Source: a bacterium (GTDB lineage Bacteria; Omnitrophota; Gorgyraeia; Gygaellales; Profunditerraquicolaceae). From it: a DNA stretch of 12,363 nucleotides. The stretch spans positions 1 through 12,363 of the forward strand of contig SCRK01000103.1 in the NCBI GenBank assembly GCA_004298075.1, read 5' to 3'. Under the pieces are notes generated by a model that was given only the letters and a program-made list of their open reading frames with translations, did no database searches and had not been told where the DNA came from. Shown in pieces: positions 7,079 through 12,363 of the stretch (its first letter is position 1; each line of letters opens with the position of its first letter). Both the position numbers and the translations under genes were made by a program.

Positions 7079-8567
7079 GTTTTATATCACTACTCCTATT
7101 TATTACGTGAATGCCTCCCCGCACATCGGCCACTCATATACTACGATCGCCGCCGATGTCTTAAGCCGTTATATGCGCCAGGCATTGGGAAAAGAAAATG
7201 TCTGGTTCCTCACCGGCACCGATGAGCACGGCCAGAAGATCCAGAAAGCAGCCGACGCTGCCAAGCTTTCACCGCAGGATTTTGTGGATAAAACAAGCGA
7301 GCAGTTTAAGAGCCTTTGGAAATCTCTGGATGTTTCTTACGACGATTTTATCCGCACTACCGAAGAGCGGCATATCAAGGTCGTTCAAAAAGTCCTCCAG
7401 ATACTTTATGAAAGAGGGGATATCTACGAAGGCAGGTATGAGGGGCTTTATTGCACCCCTTGCGAGACATTCTGGCTTGAGTCGCAGGCAACCGGCGGAT
7501 TATGCCCGGATTGCCGCAGGCCGGTCGAACATATTGTTGAGACGAATTATTTTTTCAAGCTATCCAAGTATCAGGAGTGGCTGCTGGACCATTTAAAGAA
7601 AAATACGGATTTTATCAAACCCGCAAGCCGCTATGAGGAAACCCTGCGGTTCCTGGAACTGAACAAATTAAATGACCTGTGTATCTCTCGCCCTAAAGAG
7701 CGGCTCAGCTGGGGCATTCCTTTGCCTTTTGCCGCCGGGCACGTGGCTTATGTCTGGTTTGACGCCCTGATCAATTATATCAGCGCGGTAGGCAGCTTTG
7801 ATGATAAAGGAAATTATCAATCCAAATGGTGGCCGGCGCAGCTTCATCTGATGGCCAAGGATATATTAAGGCAGCATACCGTCTATTGGCCGATCATGCT
7901 GCATGCCTTGAATATCCCATTGCCTCAAAAAGTATTTGCCCACGGCTGGTGGATGATCAACGAGGATAAGATGTCCAAGTCGCGGGGGAATGTGGTCAAC
8001 CCCCTGGATATGGTTGAGAAATACGGCCTGGATGCGTACAGGTATTTTCTTATGCGTGAAGTTCCCTTTGGTTTGGACGGCAGCTTTTCAGAGGAGAGTA
8101 TTATTAAGCGTTACAACAGCGACCTGGCGAATGACTTAGGGAACCTGGTTTACCGTACCCTGACCATGGTGGAGAAATATTTTAACGGGGCTATCCCGGA
8201 TATCAAGTTAAGCCCGGATTCAAAAACCTCTGGAGAAATATTGGCTAAAATAAAAGATTTAGGCAGCCGGGTCAGCGCCGGATTAGGGGATCAGGATTTT
8301 AGTTCGGCCCTGGAAGCTATCTGGGAGCTGATCGCTATGGCTAATAAGCATATAGAATATACCAAGCCCTGGAACCTGGCGAAGGAGAACAAACAGGATG
8401 AGCTGAAAGAATTCATCCGTCTGTTGGTTGATACCATAAGAGAGGTAGCCAGGCACCTGTATCCTTTTATGCCCCGGACAGCGGAATCCATTCAAATTCA
8501 ATTAGGCGCTACAGTAATCAAAAAAGGCAATCCCTTATTTCCCCGCATTGAAACCGAAAAGAAATAA
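7068..8567 (+). CDS. metG: Methionyl-tRNA synthetase
   Basis: This class I synthetase charges initiator and elongator tRNA-Met. It has 499 residues. Visible are FYITTPIYYVNASPHIGHSY with HIGH at 19-22, FLTGTDEHGQKIQ, a zinc knuckle of two CxxC pairs (C129/C132 and C146/C149), VWFDALINYI, the KDILRQH segment, and KMSKS at 301-305. The protein ends after the helical anticodon-binding domain. It lacks the C-terminal EMAPII-like tRNA-binding extension of longer MetRS (about 650 residues in Bacillus), though short forms are common. AAGGAA at 7055-7060 stands 7 bases before the ATG, within the end of ricT. Its TAA shares one base with the ATG of tatD (TAATG). Confidence 0.98.
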   Translation: MANKFYITTPIYYVNASPHIGHSYTTIAADVLSRYMRQALGKENVWFLTGTDEHGQKIQKAADAAKLSPQDFVDKTSEQFKSLWKSLDVSYDDFIRTTEERHIKVVQKVLQILYERGDIYEGRYEGLYCTPCETFWLESQATGGLCPDCRRPVEHIVETNYFFKLSKYQEWLLDHLKKNTDFIKPASRYEETLRFLELNKLNDLCISRPKERLSWGIPLPFAAGHVAYVWFDALINYISAVGSFDDKGNYQSKWWPAQLHLMAKDILRQHTVYWPIMLHALNIPLPQKVFAHGWWMINEDKMSKSRGNVVNPLDMVEKYGLDAYRYFLMREVPFGLDGSFSEESIIKRYNSDLANDLGNLVYRTLTMVEKYFNGAIPDIKLSPDSKTSGEILAKIKDLGSRVSAGLGDQDFSSALEAIWELIAMANKHIEYTKPWNLAKENKQDELKEFIRLLVDTIREVARHLYPFMPRTAESIQIQLGATVIKKGNPLFPRIETEKK

Positions 8568-9328
8568 TGCTGATCGATACCCACTGTCATCTTGACTTCG
8601 CGCAATTTTCTGAAGACCGTAGCGCGGTTATCCGGCGAGCTGAAGATGCGGGAGTGGGTTATTTTGTAAATATTGGCGCTACCCTTGATTCTTCAGCCGC
8701 ATCCTGCGAGCTTGCCGCGCAATATCCGGAGATTTATGCCTCTGTCGGGGTGCATCCGCATGACGCCGATGGCTTTAAAGAGGAGGATCTGGCTAAAATA
8801 AAGGAGCTGGCCGTAAAAGACAAGGTGGTTGCTATCGGCGAGATCGGCCTGGATTATTTCCGCAATCTTTCATCGCCGGAGAATCAGGAGCGCCTTTTCG
8901 CCAGCCTGATTGAAGTTGCCAAGGATATGTCTTTACCATTGGTGGTGCACACCCGCCAGGCAGAGGAGCAGACTTTAAAGATCTTAAAAGCAGCCATGCC
9001 TCTTCGCGCTGTAGTGCATTGTTTTTCCGGAGATGAGAATTTTTTAAAAGAATGCCTGGCCTTGGGTTTTTTTATTTCTTTTACCTGTAATATTACTTAT
9101 AAAAAAGCGCAAGCTTTAAGGGACATGGTCGAATCAACTCCGTTGGATAAATTAATGCTTGAAACAGATGCTCCCTACCTTTCGCCTGAAGGGTTTCGCG
9201 GAAAACGGAATGAGCCGGCGCAGATAAAGCTGTTGGCAGAAGAGGTCAGCCGGATCAAAGGGATCAGTTTTGAGGAAGTTGCGGAGAGGACAACTGAAAA
9301 CGCCAAGCTATTCTTTAAATTAAAATGA
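8567..9328 (+). CDS. tatD: TatD-family metal-dependent hydrolase (DNase)
   Basis: The product has 253 residues and a TIM-barrel amidohydrolase fold. Metal-binding residues are all in place: H6 and H8 in DTHCHLD, E92 in IGEIGLDYF, H128 in VVHTR, H151 in VVHCFSG, and D201 in LETDAPYLSP. VGVHPHDAD is also typical. TatD enzymes are cytosolic Mg-dependent nucleases with 3'-5' exonuclease activity, linked to repair and DNA turnover. Placement directly after metG is conserved (metG-yabD in Bacillus). The start overlaps the metG stop by one base, and no good ribosome binding site is seen, so translation is probably coupled. The stop overlaps the next gene by four bases (ATGA). Confidence 0.95.
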   Translation: MLIDTHCHLDFAQFSEDRSAVIRRAEDAGVGYFVNIGATLDSSAASCELAAQYPEIYASVGVHPHDADGFKEEDLAKIKELAVKDKVVAIGEIGLDYFRNLSSPENQERLFASLIEVAKDMSLPLVVHTRQAEEQTLKILKAAMPLRAVVHCFSGDENFLKECLALGFFISFTCNITYKKAQALRDMVESTPLDKLMLETDAPYLSPEGFRGKRNEPAQIKLLAEEVSRIKGISFEEVAERTTENAKLFFKLK

Positions 9329-10446
9329 GCAGCCAAATTTCCGTAGTTAAATGCGATAGTTATGAACCCGTCCTGGTAGAGCAGAGGGTAAGGCAGGTAG
9401 TTGATCTCCTGGGAGGAATAACCTCTTTTATTAAACCAGGCTCAACCGTCCTGGTCAAGCCGAACCTTTTGATGTCCAAGGAGCCGGAATATGGGATTAC
9501 CACGCATCCGGAAGTGGTGCGAGCGGTGATCCATATCCTCAAAGAGATAAACTGCAAGATCATTATTGGAGACGGGCCGAGTATCTGGGGACGGTTTATA
9601 GAGAATGTGGATGAAGTTTATGAAATTACCGGCATAAAGAAACTCTGCCAGGAGGAAGGGGTGGAGCTGGTCAGTTTTGATAAACGCCGGATGCGCGATA
9701 AATATCCGCTTACCGTGTGGCTGGATAAATGCGATCACCTGGTCAACCTGCCTAAATTCAAGACCCATGAATTGACTTTGCTTACCGGCGCTATCAAAAA
9801 CCTTTTTGGCCTGGTCTCCGGAACATATAAATTAGAGCTGCATAAGAATAATTTCGCGCCTCCTGAATTTGCCAAGACCCTGGTGGATATATACCAGGAC
9901 GCCAGGCCGGCATTGACGATCATTGACGGGATATTAGCCCTGGAAGGGGATGGCCCGGCAACCAGCGGAAAGGCCCGGCAGCTCAATCTTTTATTAGGCG
10001 GAGCCGACTGCGTGGCTTTGGATACGGTTATGGCTAAAATAATGGGGATCAAGCCACAGGAGGTTTTAACTACGAAGGAAGCAGCTCGGCGCGGATTAGG
10101 CGAAGGACAATTAAGTAAGATCAAGATACAGGGGGAAGATATTGAAAAGTTGGAAATAAAACCTTTTGTCCTTCCCATAACATCGGTGAAAATAAACAGG
10201 CTGGCAGGCCCGTTGAAGAATATTGTCAAGCCGCTGCTAAGATATTATCCTTATTCCCTGCGTGCCAAATGCACCCGCTGCGGCCACTGCGTAAATGTCT
10301 GCCCGAAAAAATGCATTACGCTAAAAAAGCGCGGGATTTTTGTTGATTATAAACAATGTATCGCCTGTTTCTGCTGCCAGGAGGCCTGTCCTGCGGCGGC
10401 AATTGCCGTGAAGAAAAGCATTTTAGCTAAATTAATAGGATTATAG
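9325..10446 (+). CDS. DUF362-domain protein with C-terminal 2x[4Fe-4S] ferredoxin domain
   Basis: The product has 373 residues. The N-terminal DUF362 domain (about 5-290) shows VLVKPNLL, the GITTHPEVVRAVI segment, IIGDGPS, LVNLPKFKTH and the LTGAIKNLFGLV segment, all typical of this family. The C-terminal ferredoxin-like domain has two CxxCxxCxxxCP motifs, with cysteines 316, 319, 322, 326 and 345, 348, 351, 355, enough for two [4Fe-4S] clusters. No signal peptide or membrane segment is apparent. The family is common in anaerobes, but its reaction is unknown to me; the clusters suggest electron transfer. The ATG at 9325 overlaps the tatD stop, without a good ribosome binding site. This is the last gene before a strong terminator. 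Confidence 0.9.
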   Translation: MSSQISVVKCDSYEPVLVEQRVRQVVDLLGGITSFIKPGSTVLVKPNLLMSKEPEYGITTHPEVVRAVIHILKEINCKIIIGDGPSIWGRFIENVDEVYEITGIKKLCQEEGVELVSFDKRRMRDKYPLTVWLDKCDHLVNLPKFKTHELTLLTGAIKNLFGLVSGTYKLELHKNNFAPPEFAKTLVDIYQDARPALTIIDGILALEGDGPATSGKARQLNLLLGGADCVALDTVMAKIMGIKPQEVLTTKEAARRGLGEGQLSKIKIQGEDIEKLEIKPFVLPITSVKINRLAGPLKNIVKPLLRYYPYSLRAKCTRCGHCVNVCPKKCITLKKRGIFVDYKQCIACFCCQEACPAAAIAVKKSILAKLIGL

Positions 10447-10488
10447 TAAAATGGGGTCAGAATTATTTTTCATGTAAGCTCTGAATCG

Positions 10489-10520
10489 ATGGTATCATGT
10501 TTTGTGATACCATGTTTTTT
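10489..10520 (+). terminator. Rho-independent terminator after the DUF362 gene
   Basis: A perfect 9-bp stem, ATGGTATCA (10489-10497) and TGATACCAT (10505-10513), with a 7-base loop is followed one base later by six T residues (10515-10520). It lies 42 bases past the DUF362 stop and should end transcription of the upstream operon. The stem shares ATGGTA/TACCAT with the operator-like palindrome at 10615-10640. Confidence 0.88.
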
Positions 10521-10545
10521 ATATCCCCATCTGCCAGCCGAAACT

Positions 10546-10566
10546 AAAATCTTCCAGGGGGATTTT
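10546..10566 (+). other. Weak hairpin in the intergenic region
   Basis: AAAATC (10546-10551) and GATTTT (10561-10566) are complementary around a 9-base loop. No T-run follows, so I do not call it a terminator. Function is unknown and it may be chance. Confidence 0.2.
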
Positions 10567-10600
10567 CTTAACTTCACTTTATTTGGGAACTTAAATTAAC

Positions 10601-10631
10601 TTGACAAAATAATCAGTTATGGTAATATATT
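10601..10631 (+). promoter_or_regulatory. Sigma70-type promoter of the MNT/HEPN module
   Basis: A consensus -35 box TTGACA lies at 10601-10606. An A/T-rich -10 region follows, either TAATAT (10623-10628, spacer 16) or TATATT (10626-10631, spacer 19). Transcription would begin near 10635-10640, leaving a leader of only about 12-17 bases before ATG 10652. The -10 region sits in the middle of the 26-bp palindrome. Confidence 0.7.
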
Positions 10632-10640
10632 ACCATAACT
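10615..10640 (+). promoter_or_regulatory. Perfect 26-bp palindrome, probable operator
   Basis: The left half is AGTTATGGTAATA and the right half is its exact reverse complement, with no spacer. It covers the -10 region and probable transcription start of the next gene, whose product has a winged-helix N-terminus. A bound dimer would block RNA polymerase, so autorepression is the simplest reading (inference). A further ATGGTG follows at 10641-10646. Confidence 0.7.
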
Positions 10641-10651
10641 ATGGTGAAAAG

Positions 10652-11197
10652 ATGATATCCCTGCGCTCAAAGGTGGCAATAAAATTACTGGATTACTATT
10701 TCCTTAATCAGGACGCCGATCACTACATTAATGAATTAGCGAGGCTCCTGGGGCTTGATCCTAAGAATACCGAAACCAAGCTTAAGGAATTAGAAAAAGA
10801 AGGGTTGTTCAAAAGCGAGTTCCGCGGCAAGCAAAGGTATTTTTCCCTCGCCAAGGATAGTCCTGTTTTGGAGCATTACCGCCAGATTTTCCTCAAGACT
10901 TACGGCATGGAAAAAAGGCTTAAAGATATATTACAGGAAATAAAGGGCATTAAAGAGGCATATCTATTCGGCTCATACGCAACCAACAAGATGGATTCTT
11001 CAAGCGATATTGATATATTGGCTATCGGTTCGCACTCGGTTTTGGAATTACAGAGGGTTATCGCTAAATTGCAGAAGGATACCGGCAGAGAATTCAATGT
11101 AACGAATTTAAGCTTGAAGGAATTCGGCGCGAAGAGAAGGCATAAAGATCACTTCATAAATAGCGTCTTCAAAAGCAAAACCATAAAGCTTGTATGA
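10652..11197 (+). CDS. Winged-helix / minimal nucleotidyltransferase (MNT) fusion, antitoxin-like
   Basis: The product has 181 residues from ATG 10652. Residues about 1-68 resemble a winged-helix DNA-binding domain: ADHYINELARLLGLDPKNTE is the likely helix-turn-helix, followed by LKELEKEGLFKSEFRGKQ and a wing-like RYFSL. Residues about 98-155 form an MNT domain of the polymerase-beta superfamily: LFGSYATNKMDSSSDIDIL with G107-S108 and carboxylates D119 and D121. A third catalytic carboxylate is not obvious in REFNVTNLSLKEF. An in-frame ATG at 10619 lies inside the palindrome and upstream of the likely transcription start, so I chose 10652. The ribosome binding site is weak (GGTGA, 10643-10647). 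The gene overlaps the HEPN gene by 4 bases (ATGA), the usual layout of MNT/HEPN pairs. Likely roles are autoregulator and antitoxin-like NTase; neither is proven. Confidence 0.82.
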   Translation: MISLRSKVAIKLLDYYFLNQDADHYINELARLLGLDPKNTETKLKELEKEGLFKSEFRGKQRYFSLAKDSPVLEHYRQIFLKTYGMEKRLKDILQEIKGIKEAYLFGSYATNKMDSSSDIDILAIGSHSVLELQRVIAKLQKDTGREFNVTNLSLKEFGAKRRHKDHFINSVFKSKTIKLV

Positions 11198-11598
11198 TAA
11201 ATTTTGAGAGCCAATACTTTCAAAAACTGGCATTTAAAGAGGAGCAAATTGAACAATTTTTAAAATCCGCATTACATGACCTTGAAATAGCCAGGGTATC
11301 GGATATCCCGGATGTTGTTTTTAAATTCAGCTATGACGCTCTCATAAAACTGGGTATCGCGTTAATCGCCGGGAAGGGGTATAAAATACGGAGTACAGCC
11401 GGGCACCATGTTAAGATACTTGAAAAACTTAGCCAGATACTTAAAGACGAGGACATCCTTGTGTTTGGCAATAAGATGAGGCAGGAGCGTAATCTTAACC
11501 TTTATAACGGCGGTTTCTTCGTTGCGGAGAAGGATAGCCGTGAATATCTAAGCTTCGTAAAAGGCCTCTTCAGGAAAGCGGATATCATAACTCTGTAG
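11194..11598 (+). CDS. HEPN-domain protein, partner of the MNT gene (toxin-like)
   Basis: The product is 134 residues, mostly helical. The region with FSYDALIKLGIALIAGKGYK (about 45-64) is followed by R66-STAG-H71-H72, which fits the Rx4-6H signature of HEPN RNases. A later MRQERNLNLY (95-104) resembles the R-x-x-RN-x-x-x-Y element of some HEPN subfamilies. In the characterised MntA/HepT pair of Shewanella the HEPN protein is an RNase with an Rx4HxY motif, neutralised by AMPylation of the tyrosine. Here that position is V73, so the same mechanism cannot apply at that residue. The start overlaps the upstream stop (ATGA), and the pair shares one promoter. It could be an RNase toxin or a non-catalytic HEPN partner. 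No terminator follows; mtnA starts 21 bases downstream. Confidence 0.78.
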   Translation: MINFESQYFQKLAFKEEQIEQFLKSALHDLEIARVSDIPDVVFKFSYDALIKLGIALIAGKGYKIRSTAGHHVKILEKLSQILKDEDILVFGNKMRQERNLNLYNGGFFVAEKDSREYLSFVKGLFRKADIITL

Positions 11599-11619
11599 GC
11601 CCCGCTAAGAGATATAATT

Positions 11620-12363
11620 ATGAATATCCGCACAATAGACTGGAAAAATAACAAGGTCAGGATAATTGACCAGATCAAATTGCCGCATAAATTAGTTTAT
11701 CTCAATATTGATAAACTGAAGGACTTATGGCAGGCGATAAAAATATTGCAGGTGCGCGGAGCTCCGGCGTTAGGAGCAGCCGCAGCTCTCGGTGTTTATC
11801 TGGGGATAAAGGATTATTCCGGTAATGATTGGCAAGGGTTTGAGCGTAAATTAAATGAGGTATCCCGATATGTAGCCGGCAGCCGGCCCACTGCCAGGAA
11901 TTTATTCTGGGGTGTTGAAAGAGCCTGCGCCGCTGCTTTAAAAAATAAAAATAAGCCTGTTTCAAAGATCAAGCAGGCTGTCCTGGCTGAAGCTAAAAAG
12001 ATCATGCGAGAGGATATGGCCTCCTGCCGCAGGATAGGCAATTACGGAGCGAAATTACTGCGCGATAACTCTACGGTCATGACCATCTGCAATGCCGGGA
12101 TACTGGCGACCATTGATTACGGAACTGCCCTGGGAGTCATTTACCGGGCTAAAGAGTTGGGCAAGAATATAGAGGTTTTTTCCTGCGAAACCCGGCCGCT
12201 TTTGCAAGGTAGCCGCCTGTCAACCTGGGAATTGCAGAAAAAGGGGGTAGATGTTACGATGATCGCCGACAATACCGCGGCCAGCCTTATGCGCCAGGGA
12301 AGGATAGATATGGTGATCACCGGAGCAGACCGCATTGCCTCTAACGGCGACTCCGCCAATAAG
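11620..12363 (+). CDS. mtnA: S-methyl-5-thioribose-1-phosphate isomerase, N-terminal part (3' end outside window)
   Basis: The frame is open from ATG 11620 to the last base, giving 248 residues of a protein usually about 340-370 long. Motifs typical of MtnA are IRTIDW at the start, QVRGAPALGAAAALG (44-58), SRPTARNLFWGVERA, TICNAGILAT with the catalytic cysteine C157, ETRPLLQGSRLSTWEL (190-205), and VITGADRIASNGDSANK with the catalytic aspartate D237. These match C160 and D240 of the Bacillus enzyme with a constant offset. MtnA interconverts methylthioribose-1-phosphate and methylthioribulose-1-phosphate in methionine salvage, and is related to eIF2B subunits. The ribosome binding site is modest (AAGAGA, 11607-11612). 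No own promoter is evident in the 21-base gap after the HEPN gene. The RGAPA and catalytic motifs make MtnA far more likely than an archaeal-type ribose-1,5-bisphosphate isomerase. Confidence 0.93.
   Translation, partial: MNIRTIDWKNNKVRIIDQIKLPHKLVYLNIDKLKDLWQAIKILQVRGAPALGAAAALGVYLGIKDYSGNDWQGFERKLNEVSRYVAGSRPTARNLFWGVERACAAALKNKNKPVSKIKQAVLAEAKKIMREDMASCRRIGNYGAKLLRDNSTVMTICNAGILATIDYGTALGVIYRAKELGKNIEVFSCETRPLLQGSRLSTWELQKKGVDVTMIADNTAASLMRQGRIDMVITGADRIASNGDSANK

Noticed and set aside
9735..10229. 164-codon open frame on the minus strand
   Set aside because: It is the antisense shadow of the DUF362 gene, with no motif or ribosome binding site evidence.
10546..10566. Second terminator before the MNT/HEPN promoter
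   Set aside because: The hairpin is weak and no T-run follows.
10619..10651. Upstream in-frame ATG extending the MNT protein by 11 residues
   Set aside because: It lies inside the palindrome and before the transcription start predicted from TTGACA; the extra residues are encoded by the operator itself.
1..12363. CRISPR array, tRNA or rRNA genes
   Set aside because: No regularly spaced direct repeats and no cloverleaf or rRNA-like segments were seen; nearly all of the window is coding.

Overview
The window reads as a bacterial chromosome segment that is densely packed and coded entirely on the + strand. A long run of housekeeping genes is followed by a small accessory module and the start of a metabolic gene. 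The gene order resembles two conserved Firmicutes neighbourhoods joined end to end: radA-yacL-ispD-ispF-cysE-cysS and tmk-holB-ricT-metG-tatD. The protein sequences and mixed codon use do not look like Bacillus itself. My guess is an uncultured anaerobic or candidate-phylum bacterium (for example Omnitrophota or a related lineage). This is inference from gene order, the MEP isoprenoid genes and the ferredoxin-like DUF362 protein. No rRNA, tRNA, CRISPR array or intact insertion sequence is visible.

Layout. Positions 1-4593 hold the 3' end of radA, a membrane-anchored PIN-TRAM protein (YacL-like), ispD, ispF, a serine O-acetyltransferase (cysE) and cysteinyl-tRNA synthetase (cysS), with gaps of 8 bases or less or with overlaps. 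A 181-base gap (4594-4774) then interrupts the run. It is GC-rich and contains nested inverted repeats compatible with an RNA fold or a dispersed repeat. Positions 4775-10446 hold tmk, holB, ricT (PSP1 domain), metG, tatD and a DUF362/2x[4Fe-4S] protein, each overlapping the next. A clear intrinsic terminator at 10489-10520 ends this block.

Positions 10601-11598 form a separate transcription unit. A TTGACA promoter overlaps a perfect 26-bp palindrome. Two overlapping genes follow: a winged-helix protein fused to a minimal nucleotidyltransferase (MNT), and a HEPN-domain protein. This is the architecture of an autoregulated MNT/HEPN toxin-antitoxin-like module and is the most interesting part of the window. 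Only 21 bases later begins mtnA (5-methylthioribose-1-phosphate isomerase), which runs off the right edge. No terminator separates it from the HEPN gene, so it may be read from the module's promoter.

How the genes work together. IspD and IspF catalyse two steps of the MEP isoprenoid pathway. CysE makes O-acetylserine for cysteine synthesis, and CysS charges tRNA with the resulting cysteine. Tmk supplies dTDP and HolB is a clamp-loader subunit, so both serve replication. MetG charges methionine, and the distal mtnA belongs to methionine salvage.
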